In this document: one piece after another, positions 1 to 8,021 of the stretch
Layout: the number at the start of each line of letters is the position of its first letter
Position numbering within the stretch: the stretch's first letter is position 1
Source of the DNA: Hellea sp.
GTDB taxonomy: Bacteria > Pseudomonadota > Alphaproteobacteria > Caulobacterales > Maricaulaceae
Direction: 5' to 3'
Length of the DNA stretch: 34,768 nucleotides
Assembly: GCA_020629195.1 (NCBI GenBank)
Contig: JAHDDT010000010.1
Span: 1 to 34,768, forward strand
Translations under genes and position numbers: made by a program
The notes under the pieces: model-generated
The model's input: only the letters and a program-made list of their open reading frames with translations
The model's database searches: none
What the model was told of the DNA's origin: nothing

Positions 1-54
1 AAGCGTGTTTAGGTTAATAGCCTAACGTGGGTTCGAATCCCATCCTCACCTCCA
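1..54 (+). tRNA. tRNA-Ser, 3' part only (probably anticodon GGA)
   Basis: The window opens inside a class II tRNA. Bases 1-2 are the end of the anticodon loop and 3-7 (GCGTG) the 3' anticodon stem. A long variable arm follows, with a 5-bp stem (TTAGG 9-13 with CCTAA 21-25). The T stem is 27-31/39-43 around the loop TTCGAAT, then the acceptor strand CCTCACC (44-50) and an encoded CCA at 52-54. The long variable arm fits Ser or Leu. The acceptor strand matches, from memory, E. coli tRNA-Ser(GGA), which pairs GGTGAGG with CCTCACC. The anticodon is off-window, so isotype is inferred. The discriminator base (51) is T, whereas G is usual for Ser. Confidence 0.77.
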
Positions 55-56
55 GT

Positions 57-106
57 TGTCGAAAATACCGTTCGAGCGAAGCGAGGACTGTAGTGTATTT
101 TCGACA
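57..106. repeat. Perfect 12-bp inverted repeat just after the tRNA
   Basis: TGTCGAAAATAC (57-68) is repeated in perfect inverse at 95-106, separated by 26 nt that contain further short self-complementary runs (TTCGAGCGAA). It begins two bases after the tRNA CCA. It could form a long stem-loop that ends tRNA transcription, but no T tract follows, so a classical intrinsic terminator is not shown. A dispersed repeat element or integration scar is the alternative. Confidence 0.6.
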
Positions 107-138
107 CATCTTTCGACTAGTAACAACACTAGGACTCC

Positions 139-1317
139 ATGCCCTCATCCTACGACATTATCATTATCGGCGCAGGCGCTGCTGGCTTGATGTGCGGGGC
201 TGTGGCTGGCGCTCGAGGCAAATCTGTTCTTATCATCGACCATGCGCAAAAGCCCGGGGAGAAAATTCGTATCTCTGGTGGGGGACGGTGTAACTTTACG
301 AATGTTCATTGCGGGCCGGATAATTTTATTTCGCAGAACCCGCATTTCGCCAAATCGGCTTTGTCACGCTACTCACCTTATGATTTCATTGATCTCGTGG
401 AACGTTATAAAATCGCCTATCACGAAAAGACCAAGGGGCAGCTTTTCTGTGATGGGCGCAGCCAGCAGATTATTGATATGCTCCTGTCGGAATGTGAAGC
501 AGCGGGCAATGAAATACGCCTCTCGACTGAGGTGCTGGGCATAGAGAAATTTGAAAGCGGATTTGTGGTTACGACAAATCACCAATCGCTTAATACGGAT
601 AAGGTTGTCATCGCCTGCGGCGGGCCGTCTATTCCGAAAATGGGGGCGAGCGGTTATGGCTATAAAGTGGCTGAGCAATTTGGCCTGAAAGTCGTAAAGC
701 CTAAACCCGCCCTAGTCCCGCTTACATTTACCGACGGGTTGAAAGAGCCTCTGAAAACACTTGCGGGGGTCAGCACGGATAGCCGCGTCAATCATCCCGA
801 GGCCAGCTTTGACGAAGCTCTGCTCTTTACCCATCGCGGCTTATCCGGCCCAGCCATTTTGCAAATAAGCTCTTATTGGAATGCGGGCGAGGCTATTACG
901 GTTAACCTTGCGCCCGACACTAATATTTTAGACGCGCTGAAAGAGGCGCGAAACATCTCCCCCCGCCAGAGCCCGAAAGTCTGGCTCTCGCAATATCTTC
1001 CGGCTCGCCTTGCAGAATATATTGCCAGCCATATCAAGCAGCTTCGCCTCGCCGATATGAGTGATGCGGCGCTCGCTAACCTCGCTTTGATGGTCAATGA
1101 GTGGCATATAAAACCTGCGGGTACCGAGGGCTTTCGTACCGCAGAAGTCACCAAAGGCGGGGTGGATACGGATGAGCTCTCCTCTAAAACGATGGAAGCC
1201 AAAAAAGTCCCTGGGCTATACTTCATCGGCGAAGTCGTGGACGTGACGGGCCATCTGGGCGGACATAATTTCCAATGGGCTTGGGCGAGCGGTGTGGCTT
1301 GTGGGCAAGCGATTTAA
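139..1317 (+). CDS. BaiN/HI0933-family FAD-dependent oxidoreductase (YhiN-like)
   Basis: A 392-aa flavoprotein. The N-terminus carries the FAD dinucleotide-binding motif GAGAAG (about residues 11-16). It is followed by the family signature GEKIRISGGGRCNFTN (about 40-55), in which Gly-Gly-Gly-Arg-Cys-Asn is nearly invariant. The C-terminus has GGV near residue 347 and GLYFIGEVVDVTGHLGGHN..W near 355-380, the second FAD-contacting block. Length is normal for the family. The biological substrate is unclear for most members: BaiN acts on bile-acid intermediates in gut clostridia, which should not be assumed here. The start is chosen for AGGA about 6 nt upstream. It converges on the next gene and shares the four bases TTAA with it. 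Probably cytosolic. Confidence 0.9.
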   Translation: MPSSYDIIIIGAGAAGLMCGAVAGARGKSVLIIDHAQKPGEKIRISGGGRCNFTNVHCGPDNFISQNPHFAKSALSRYSPYDFIDLVERYKIAYHEKTKGQLFCDGRSQQIIDMLLSECEAAGNEIRLSTEVLGIEKFESGFVVTTNHQSLNTDKVVIACGGPSIPKMGASGYGYKVAEQFGLKVVKPKPALVPLTFTDGLKEPLKTLAGVSTDSRVNHPEASFDEALLFTHRGLSGPAILQISSYWNAGEAITVNLAPDTNILDALKEARNISPRQSPKVWLSQYLPARLAEYIASHIKQLRLADMSDAALANLALMVNEWHIKPAGTEGFRTAEVTKGGVDTDELSSKTMEAKKVPGLYFIGEVVDVTGHLGGHNFQWAWASGVACGQAI

Positions 1318-2057
1318 ACCAGTCCATCCCAGAGCAGCTTCAGCCCGACCGCGAAAATCAATCCATATAAAATGCGGTAGAACAGCTCTTGGTCTATACG
1401 CTTAATCAGCCATACCCCTATCAAGACACCTACAGGGGCGAGCGGAATGAGTATGAGCGAGGTCGTGAGATTTGTTTTATCGAACTGTCCGAGCATGGCA
1501 TAGGGCACGAGCTTTACGAAATTCACCACAGCAAAAAACATCACAGCTGTGCCTGCGTAAAGGCGTTTTTCTAGCCCTTGTGGAATGGCATAGGCTTGGA
1601 AGGGCGGTCCGCCTGCATGAGCGATGAAACTCGTAAAGCCTGCGGCGACACTGGCGATAACGCCTAAAGGCTTATTGTCCTTTATAACATCCGTGCGGCC
1701 CTTGGGTTTGAAGATGGCATAAATCGGAAACAGCACCGCAATCAACCCCACGCAAATGCGGACAAATTGATCGTCGACATAGGCCGCCATACTCCAAGCC
1801 GCAAAGATACCCAGAACAGCGCCAGGCAGCATTAAAAAGAGCAGCCGTTTATCCCAATGTTTACGATAGGACCACATGCTCACCCAATCCATAATGATTA
1901 AAATAGGCAGCATGATTCCTGCGGCCTGTATCGGGGAAATGGTCAGCGCCATAAGCGGCACAGCCAATAGTGCTAGCCCGCCAAATCCACCTTTGGAAAT
2001 ACCTGTAATAATCACGGATATCACAGCCGTGATCCAAAAAATCGGGTTATCAATCAT
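1314..2057 (-). CDS. TauE/SafE-family membrane permease
   Basis: A 247-aa, very hydrophobic protein with about seven or eight membrane spans, matching the TauE/SafE (DUF81) family of putative sulfite, sulfoacetate or small organic anion exporters. Family-typical features are the Gly-rich opening GISKGGFGGLALLAVPL (about residues 19-35), the Pro-rich span after it, and the repeat-like HAGGPPFQAYAIP (about 147-159) in the second half. Inner-membrane location is clear and the transported anion is not. It reads divergently from the 5-oxoprolinase operon across about 60 bp and ends head-on with the flavoprotein gene. No sulfur-metabolism genes are nearby to help assign a substrate. Confidence 0.88.
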   Translation of the reverse strand: MIDNPIFWITAVISVIITGISKGGFGGLALLAVPLMALTISPIQAAGIMLPILIIMDWVSMWSYRKHWDKRLLFLMLPGAVLGIFAAWSMAAYVDDQFVRICVGLIAVLFPIYAIFKPKGRTDVIKDNKPLGVIASVAAGFTSFIAHAGGPPFQAYAIPQGLEKRLYAGTAVMFFAVVNFVKLVPYAMLGQFDKTNLTTSLILIPLAPVGVLIGVWLIKRIDQELFYRILYGLIFAVGLKLLWDGLV

Positions 2058-2118
2058 ATCCCGTCTTGACCGTAAAATCGGCCATTTTCAATTAAGAATT
2101 AGCTGTTAAGAGAGAGCT

Positions 2119-2898
2119 ATGACATCAATTGATTTGAATGCAGACCTTGGCGAGGCAGACAATGCTGAGTGGGCGCGTAACGAGGCTGAAATGCTGCGCT
2201 ATATTACCTCCGCCAATATTGCTTGCGGCGGTCATGCGGGCACGGAGAAATCTATGCGCCATATGGTACGGGGCGCTAAAGAAAATGGCGTCCTCATTGG
2301 CGCGCACCCCTCCTATCCCGACAAGGCCCATTTTGGCCGCAAATCTATGACACTCGGCAAAGATATTTCGGCGGATGCACTTAAGGCCTCACTGCTAGAA
2401 CAAATCGCAACGCTTGCAGAAATTGCCGCCGAAGAAGATAGTTTTATTTCATACGTAAAGCCACATGGCGCACTCTATAATGACGCGGTGAGAGACGCGG
2501 AAAAAGCAGAGCTTATCGCAGAGGTTATTACCGCGATTGACCCTCGCCTGATAATGATGGGCGGGCCAAATAGCGAGATGGGACGTGCCGCGAAACGGCA
2601 TGGCCTACTATTTATCGCGGAAGGATTTATTGACCGCCGTTATACTGATGAAGGTCATTTACAGAGCCGCTCTATCGACGGCGCGGTTATCACAGACCAT
2701 AAAGCGCGGCTGGTCCAAGCGAAGAAACTTATCACATTGCAAAGCGTGACGACGGCGTCAGGCAGCGAGCTTCCTATTCAGGTCAAAACATTATGTTTGC
2801 ATGGCGATAGCGCGGGCGCGGTAGAGACGGCGCGTTTGGTGCGCCGCGAAATAGAAGCGCTCGGGATTAAAATAAAGGCTTTTGCCCATGTCCAGTAA
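2119..2898 (+). CDS. pxpA: 5-oxoprolinase subunit A (LamB/YcsF family)
   Basis: A 259-aa member of the LamB/YcsF family. With PxpB and PxpC it forms the ATP-dependent 5-oxoprolinase that opens 5-oxoproline (pyroglutamate), a damage product of glutamine, to glutamate. Visible family motifs are DLNADLGE at the N-terminus, ANIACGGHAG (about residues 33-42), GAHPSYPD (about 61-68) and the VKPHGALYN block (about 113-121). Length is normal. It is the first gene of a three-gene operon, and its last codons overlap the start of pxpB. The start has AGAGAG just upstream. The upstream gap contains TTGACC at 2066-2071, a possible -35 element, but no convincing -10. Confidence 0.93.
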   Translation: MTSIDLNADLGEADNAEWARNEAEMLRYITSANIACGGHAGTEKSMRHMVRGAKENGVLIGAHPSYPDKAHFGRKSMTLGKDISADALKASLLEQIATLAEIAAEEDSFISYVKPHGALYNDAVRDAEKAELIAEVITAIDPRLIMMGGPNSEMGRAAKRHGLLFIAEGFIDRRYTDEGHLQSRSIDGAVITDHKARLVQAKKLITLQSVTTASGSELPIQVKTLCLHGDSAGAVETARLVRREIEALGIKIKAFAHVQ

Positions 2899-3559
2899 AA
2901 CTCCGACAATAAGGCGTTATGGGGATAGTGCTATTCTCATTGACTATGATGTTCCCGGCTATTCTGACCGTGTGCATACGCGGCTTAATCACCTCGCCCG
3001 AACATTACGTGCGCAGACAATGTGGCAAGAAGTCGTGCCAAGCTATAAAAGCATTTTATGCGTTTTTGACCTCGCGGCCATATCTCTGACACAGGCCCAA
3101 GAGAAAATAGAAGAGACACTCAAAAACCTGTCACGTTCGCCCAAGACAAAAGGTAAAGTTATCGAAATCCCTGTTGTCTATGGCGGACAATATGGCCCGG
3201 ACATGGCGGCGATTAAAAAATCTAGCGGCCTTAATCAGTCTCAGGTCATCGACCTGCATAGCGGACAAGATTACCGCGTTTGTATGATGGGGTTTATTCC
3301 CGGCTTTTGTTTTCTCTCCGAAGTGCCTGAAAGCCTACAACATCCTCGTCATGACACGCCCCGCGCCAATGTCCCTGCGGGCTCTGTTGGCATTGCAGGT
3401 TGGCAAACAGGTATTTACGGTCTCGACAGTCCGGGCGGCTGGCAAATTATCGGGCGAACACCGCTTAAGCTTTTTGATACAACACGGGAAAATTTATTCT
3501 TAATGGAAGCGGGTGATACGCTCCGCTTTATCCCCTCCTCAAAGGCGCTGTTCTCATGA
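2888..3559 (+). CDS. pxpB: 5-oxoprolinase subunit B (KipI family)
   Basis: A 223-aa protein of the KipI/allophanate hydrolase subunit 1 family. Signature blocks are MMGFIPGFCFLSEVP (about residues 134-148), the PRANVPAGSVGIAG loop (about 158-171) and SPGGWQIIGRTPL (about 181-193). I chose the ATG at 2888 over a TTG two codons earlier because it gives the normal N-terminus and sits inside the end of pxpA, which implies translational coupling. Together with PxpC it carries the kinase-like part of the complex. KipI in Bacillus also inhibits a sporulation kinase, but nothing here suggests such a role. Confidence 0.92.
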   Translation: MSSKTPTIRRYGDSAILIDYDVPGYSDRVHTRLNHLARTLRAQTMWQEVVPSYKSILCVFDLAAISLTQAQEKIEETLKNLSRSPKTKGKVIEIPVVYGGQYGPDMAAIKKSSGLNQSQVIDLHSGQDYRVCMMGFIPGFCFLSEVPESLQHPRHDTPRANVPAGSVGIAGWQTGIYGLDSPGGWQIIGRTPLKLFDTTRENLFLMEAGDTLRFIPSSKALFS

Positions 3560-4491
3560 TTGAGGTTCTAAACGGCGGAACACGCGCCACGATCCAAGAT
3601 GCGGGCCGTCCTGGCTATCGCCACCTCGGCATTCCGCAAAGCGGCGCCGCAGATAAACTGAGCTTCGCACTCGCCAATTGGATGGCGGGAAATAGATGGG
3701 ATGCCCCCGCGATAGAATGCGCCTTAGGAGGTCTGCATTTGCGGTTTAAAGACAGCACGACAATCGCTCTTGCGGGCGCAGAAATGTGGGCGCAAATTAA
3801 CGGACAAAATGTGAAAAACTTCACAGCCATGCGCGTTGAGAAAGGCGATATTCTTACGCTCAGTTTTGCGCGAGACGGATGCCGGTCATATATTGCAATT
3901 GCTGGCGGACTTAAAGTTGCCGAGTTCATGGGCAGCGCCTCGACCTATCTGCCAGCCGAATTTGGCGGCTTTGAGGGCCGCGCCTTACGCACGGGAGATA
4001 CGCTGACGATTAGCAACAGACCGCGTGAAGCGCCGCGCAAAATTCCGCAAGGCTATACGCCGCGCCTTTCGCGCCATATTGTGTTGCGCGCACGGTCTGC
4101 GGCGGAATGGGAGGATCTGGATAAGCCTAGTCAAAGACATTTATTTGTCAGTCCTTTTCATGCCAGCGCCGCCACAGATCGTATGGGATCTCGGCTGCGC
4201 GGTGACCGCATTCAAACCTCTAAGAACCTCTCTATGACAAGCTCCCCGCTCTTGCCGGGGACGCTACAAGTACCGCCTGATGGACAGCCTATTCTTATGC
4301 TGGTGGATGGGCATTGCACAGGCGGTTACCCGCGCGCCCTTCAAATCATTCGCGCTGACCTCTGGCTTTTGGGTCAAATTGCGCCCGGCTCGCAGGTCAG
4401 TTTCCGCCGCTGTTTTACGGATCAACCGCCCCAAATATTACAAGCCCGCAATAGCTTTTACGGCGGGCTGATAGACGGGTTTGCCTTTTAA
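3556..4491 (+). CDS. pxpC: 5-oxoprolinase subunit C (KipA / biotin-dependent carboxylase-like)
   Basis: A 311-aa protein of the KipA/allophanate hydrolase subunit 2 family. Near the N-terminus it has the diagnostic QDAGRPGYRHLGIPQSGAAD (about residues 14-33), then ALGGLHLRF, the YIAIAGG block near 116-122, and SSPLLPGTLQVPPDGQPI (about 230-247). ATGA overlap with pxpB indicates coupled translation and a stoichiometric complex. Length is typical. With pxpA and pxpB adjacent and in canonical order, 5-oxoprolinase is a safer call than allophanate hydrolase, because no urea carboxylase is present. Confidence 0.92.
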   Translation: MIEVLNGGTRATIQDAGRPGYRHLGIPQSGAADKLSFALANWMAGNRWDAPAIECALGGLHLRFKDSTTIALAGAEMWAQINGQNVKNFTAMRVEKGDILTLSFARDGCRSYIAIAGGLKVAEFMGSASTYLPAEFGGFEGRALRTGDTLTISNRPREAPRKIPQGYTPRLSRHIVLRARSAAEWEDLDKPSQRHLFVSPFHASAATDRMGSRLRGDRIQTSKNLSMTSSPLLPGTLQVPPDGQPILMLVDGHCTGGYPRALQIIRADLWLLGQIAPGSQVSFRRCFTDQPPQILQARNSFYGGLIDGFAF

Positions 4492-4512
4492 GCCGCGCGG
4501 CTATAAGCGGCT
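4491..4512. other. Short palindrome and alternative hairpin after pxpC
   Basis: AGCCGCGCGGCT (4491-4502) is a perfect 12-bp palindrome that begins on the last base of the pxpC stop codon. A second GCGGCT at 4507-4512 could pair with AGCCGC (4491-4496) across a 10-nt loop. There is no T tract. It may be a weak pause or processing site between pxpC and the next gene, or chance GC-rich sequence. Confidence 0.3.
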
Positions 4513-4515
4513 AAT

Positions 4516-6267
4516 ATGAGCGCAACTTCGCCATATATTCTACTCGATGATCAGATAACGCATAAGCAGCGTTATTACTCTAGCCCCATTGATATAATCG
4601 AGGCCTATGAGGCTCAATCTGTCTCGGAGGCTTTCGCGCGGCTTAAACATTATCATGAGCAAGGCTATTATCTCGCGGGCTATGCGGCCTATGATTTAGG
4701 CTTCGCGCTAGAACCCAAATTAGCCAGTTTAATGCCAAAAAAACGCAGCGGCCCTTTAATGCAATTTGGCGTCTTTAAATCTGTCTCAGAAACACCCCCA
4801 GCGGCCTGCCTCTATACCGCTTCAGATGTCCATATTGCGCTCAAACCGTCTTGGTCAGAAGCAGAATATAAGGCACGTTTTGACCGCGTTATGGATTACA
4901 TCAAAGCGGGTGATGTGTATCAAATTAACCTGACATTCCCTATGCAAGGAGATTATGACGGCGCGGCAGATACGCTCTATGCTGCGTTTCGCCAGCGCCA
5001 AAAGGGGCGCTACGGCGGAATTGTCTCACTTGGGTCAGGGCCCGAGATTATTTCACTTTCGCCAGAACTTTTCTTTCGCAAGGAAAATCGCGCTATGTCG
5101 ATGCGGCCAATGAAAGGGACGCGTCCTCGCGCGGCTTTGGCGGAAGACGACAATGCCATTCGCGAAGACATGCGCGGCGAGGTCAAATCTCAAGCCGAAA
5201 ACCTTATGATTGTCGATTTACTCCGCAATGATTTATCCCGCGTGTCAGAAGTGGGCTCTGTTAAAGTGCCAGAGCTTTTTGCGCTTGAGACATATCCGAC
5301 GCTGCATCAGATGACATCGCGCGTGACTTCAGACTTAAAAGGCAATGTTTCATTTGAAGATTTATTTAAAAGCCTCTTTCCCTGCGGCTCTGTCACAGGC
5401 GCGCCTAAAATTCGCGCCATGGAGATTATAAGTGAATTAGAAGAAAGCTCACGGGGCGCCTATTGCGGCGGATTAGGCTATATCGATCCCGATGGTGATG
5501 CCTGTTTTAACGTCGCTATTCGCACGCTTATCTTAGAGGCAGGCAAGCTTCGTTATAATGTTGGTAGCGGATTAGTATTGGATAGCGGCGCGGCGGATGA
5601 ATACGCGGAATGTTTATTAAAAGCGGATGTTCTCAAGCAGCAAGACGCAGAGCTTATTGAGACCCTGAAATGGTCACCAAAAGAGGGTTATATCAGAGGC
5701 GAGGCGCATCTATCACGTCTGAAAAAGTCTGCGAAGCATTTGAACTTTCCTTTAAGCGCGCTTGAAAATGTATCGCGCTTACCCTCTCCTAGTGCGGACA
5801 CAGAGCAGCGCGTTCGCTTGAGCCTATCACCAGAGGGGCATCTTAAAATGCGCCATGAAGATTATCATCCTTTGGAAGGCCTAAAAGTTTCTTTGTCCAA
5901 ATATCCTCTCAGCGAAAATGTGCAGCACACGGCGAATAAAATTTCGCACCGGCAGTTTTATGACGGGGAAAGAGAACGGCTTAAAGCGCTCACAGGCGCA
6001 GATGAAGTCTTGTTTTTAAATGAGAATAGTTACCTCTGCGAAGGCTCTTTTACTTCACTTTTTATCGAGCTTGAGGGGCAGCTTTACACCCCGCCTCTAA
6101 GCGCAGGTATTTTGCCGGGCATATTACGCGCCGAATTAATGAAGACAGGACAGGTCATTGAAAAACAGCTGACGTTGAAAGAGCTTAATGCTGCTGAAAA
6201 GGTCTATTGCGGTAACTCTTTGAGGGGACTGATTGTGGCCGAGATCATAAGCGACGTGCCATGTTGA
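4516..6267 (+). CDS. pabBC: Bifunctional aminodeoxychorismate synthase I / aminodeoxychorismate lyase (PabB-PabC fusion)
   Basis: A 583-aa fusion for p-aminobenzoate, hence folate, synthesis. Residues 1 to about 370 are the PabB/TrpE chorismate-binding domain. Its motifs are GDVYQINLT (about 131-139), MRPMKGTRPR (about 195-204), IVDLLRNDLSRV (about 232-243) and PCGSVTGAPKIRAMEII (about 289-305). PabB aminates chorismate using ammonia from the PabA amidotransferase, which is not in this window. Residues from about 380 are a PabC-like fold-type IV PLP domain. A Lys in ANKISHRQFYD is the likely Schiff-base residue, followed by LNENSYLCEGSFTSLF and PLSAGILPGILR. This fusion is common in bacteria. 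It is only 24 nt from pxpC. Confidence 0.92.
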   Translation: MSATSPYILLDDQITHKQRYYSSPIDIIEAYEAQSVSEAFARLKHYHEQGYYLAGYAAYDLGFALEPKLASLMPKKRSGPLMQFGVFKSVSETPPAACLYTASDVHIALKPSWSEAEYKARFDRVMDYIKAGDVYQINLTFPMQGDYDGAADTLYAAFRQRQKGRYGGIVSLGSGPEIISLSPELFFRKENRAMSMRPMKGTRPRAALAEDDNAIREDMRGEVKSQAENLMIVDLLRNDLSRVSEVGSVKVPELFALETYPTLHQMTSRVTSDLKGNVSFEDLFKSLFPCGSVTGAPKIRAMEIISELEESSRGAYCGGLGYIDPDGDACFNVAIRTLILEAGKLRYNVGSGLVLDSGAADEYAECLLKADVLKQQDAELIETLKWSPKEGYIRGEAHLSRLKKSAKHLNFPLSALENVSRLPSPSADTEQRVRLSLSPEGHLKMRHEDYHPLEGLKVSLSKYPLSENVQHTANKISHRQFYDGERERLKALTGADEVLFLNENSYLCEGSFTSLFIELEGQLYTPPLSAGILPGILRAELMKTGQVIEKQLTLKELNAAEKVYCGNSLRGLIVAEIISDVPC

Positions 6268-6316
6268 CAGCCTAAGGCGAAATCCCCAAACTTTGACTTC
6301 ATGAGGGGTCTGCAGA

Positions 6317-7282
6317 ATGACAGGAATTATCCACGCTATTCACATTTCCAAGACAGGGAAGTCACGTCAGTTAACACCTGAAGAGTATAATTTTCGGCCC
6401 AAAAAAAACGGCTTTGTCTGGCTGCATTTTGACAGAAATCATCCCGACACAGAAACTTTTATGAATGATGATGAAGAAACGGATATTGCCGCAACACGCA
6501 CCCTTCTGGCTGATGATTCCCGTCCCCGTACCATTCTCGATAATGAAAATATTCTACTCAATCTCCGCGGCGTCAACCTCAGTGAGGGCAGTAAGCCCGA
6601 AGACATGGTAGGTATTCGGTTTTATGTGCAAGCCGACAGGGTTCTCTCAATCGAAAAACGGCACCTCAAAGCGACAAGCCATATGGCCAAATATGTAAAA
6701 AGCCTCAAATCTGCCCTAACACCCGGCGGTTTTATCGCAGCTTATTCTCAGGCAATAATCGAACATATGGGGCCGACAGTCACGGATTTGAATGAAGAGG
6801 TTGACGCCCTCGAAGAAAATATTGACGAGGTTCATGCCGCGCAAAGCAGGGGTGTGTTAGCCGAGCTTCGCCGCCAAGCCATTTTATTACGGCGCTATAT
6901 TGCCCCGCAGCGGGATGCTTTGAACACGCTGTCACAGCAAAATTTGAATTATGTTACAGCAGATGACCGTCTGCGTATTCGCGATTCTGCCGACCAAACA
7001 ACACGCATAACAGAAGAGCTAGAAGCCATCAGAGAACGCTGCGCAATTGTTAAAGATCAGCTCACCGATATGCGGGCCGAAGAAATGAACCGCAATATGA
7101 TGATTTTGTCTGTGGTTGCCGCCATCTTCCTGCCGCTTGGCCTTATATCGGGCATGTTTGGAATCAATGTTGGCGGCATGCCTTGGACAGATAATGTTCA
7201 CGGCTTTTGGATTGTGACCGCCAGTATTATCATTATTGCTATTCTACAGCTCATAGTTTTCAAAATTTTGAAATGGATTTAA
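6317..7282 (+). CDS. zntB: ZntB/CorA-family divalent metal transporter
   Basis: A 321-aa 2-TM metal transporter. It has a long soluble N-terminal domain rich in acidic residues and a coiled-coil stretch (about residues 155-255) that forms the funnel stalk. Two C-terminal membrane spans follow (about 262-283 and 295-316). The loop signature between the spans is GMFGINVGGMP, where the CorA GMN motif appears as GIN followed by VGGMP, as is typical of ZntB-type zinc transporters. The C-terminus ends in a Lys-rich cluster (KILKWI). The start follows GAGGGG at a suitable distance. Zinc against magnesium or another ion cannot be settled from sequence alone. Confidence 0.88.
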   Translation: MTGIIHAIHISKTGKSRQLTPEEYNFRPKKNGFVWLHFDRNHPDTETFMNDDEETDIAATRTLLADDSRPRTILDNENILLNLRGVNLSEGSKPEDMVGIRFYVQADRVLSIEKRHLKATSHMAKYVKSLKSALTPGGFIAAYSQAIIEHMGPTVTDLNEEVDALEENIDEVHAAQSRGVLAELRRQAILLRRYIAPQRDALNTLSQQNLNYVTADDRLRIRDSADQTTRITEELEAIRERCAIVKDQLTDMRAEEMNRNMMILSVVAAIFLPLGLISGMFGINVGGMPWTDNVHGFWIVTASIIIIAILQLIVFKILKWI

Positions 7283-7307
7283 GCAAACTTACCCCTATAA
7301 GTGTCGC

Positions 7308-8021
7308 ATGAGCGGTCAAAGACTAAGACGTAAAACCTGGCAAATTCTGCCTTTATGCTTAGGAAGTTTATCACTTTCAGCTCTTGTTCTGGCGCAAAGT
7401 TCGGACCGCTTTGACAAGGCTTTTCGCGCGATGAAACGGGATGATAAATTACAATTTGAGTTACCGCCCGCCCCAGAACCGCCGAAATTAGATTGGCTCG
7501 AAAAGTTTTTTGAAGGTCTTGCGGCCTTTATTGATCTTATTTTGCCAATCTTAAAAATCATCTTTTATGTCGGGTTAGGCGCCGTTATTGCGCTTATCCT
7601 CTATGCGATTGCGAAGGTGATTTACGAAACACGCTTTAAGCGCGACGCTAAAGAGGTCATTGAAGACACACCCCCGCCGCTTTATGTGCCCGACCAAGAG
7701 CAAGCCCGTATTCTCCTCGAGGATGTAGATGCGCTCGCCGCAGAAGGACGCTTCGAAGAAGCTGTGCATGAGCTTTTATTTCGGTCCATCCAAGATATCG
7801 ATATTCGCCGGCCCAATACTATTCGCCGCTCACTCACCTCGCGCGAGATTGCGGCGCTGACAATATTAACGCCTGAAACGCGGCAAGCCTTTGCAACCAT
7901 TGGCGGCGTTGTTGAAACCTCTTATTTTGGCGGCAAAAAAATAGGACGCGAAGCCTTTGATATTTGCCGCGCAGCCTATGCGCAATTTGCACAAAAATCC
8001 GCGTGGAAGCAGGCCGCATAG
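7308..8021 (+). CDS. DUF4129 domain-containing membrane protein
   Basis: A 237-aa protein with a probable N-terminal signal segment (about residues 10-29, hydrophobic and ending in Ala-Gln). A Pro-rich linker follows (PPAPEPPKLDW, about 53-63), then one membrane span (about 77-103). The C-terminal cytoplasmic domain (about 130-230) looks like DUF4129: helical, with EAVHELLFRSIQDID and SLTSREIAAL. DUF4129 is usually encoded beside MoxR and DUF58 genes, as here. It is the first gene of the six-gene run, and its TAG abuts the ATG of the next gene. Function is unknown; an envelope role is inferred from membrane topology and neighbours. Confidence 0.83.
   Translation: MSGQRLRRKTWQILPLCLGSLSLSALVLAQSSDRFDKAFRAMKRDDKLQFELPPAPEPPKLDWLEKFFEGLAAFIDLILPILKIIFYVGLGAVIALILYAIAKVIYETRFKRDAKEVIEDTPPPLYVPDQEQARILLEDVDALAAEGRFEEAVHELLFRSIQDIDIRRPNTIRRSLTSREIAALTILTPETRQAFATIGGVVETSYFGGKKIGREAFDICRAAYAQFAQKSAWKQAA

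Noticed and set aside
2888-4491. Allophanate hydrolase subunits instead of PxpB and PxpC
   Set aside because: The LamB/YcsF gene directly upstream and the lack of urea carboxylase fit 5-oxoprolinase better.
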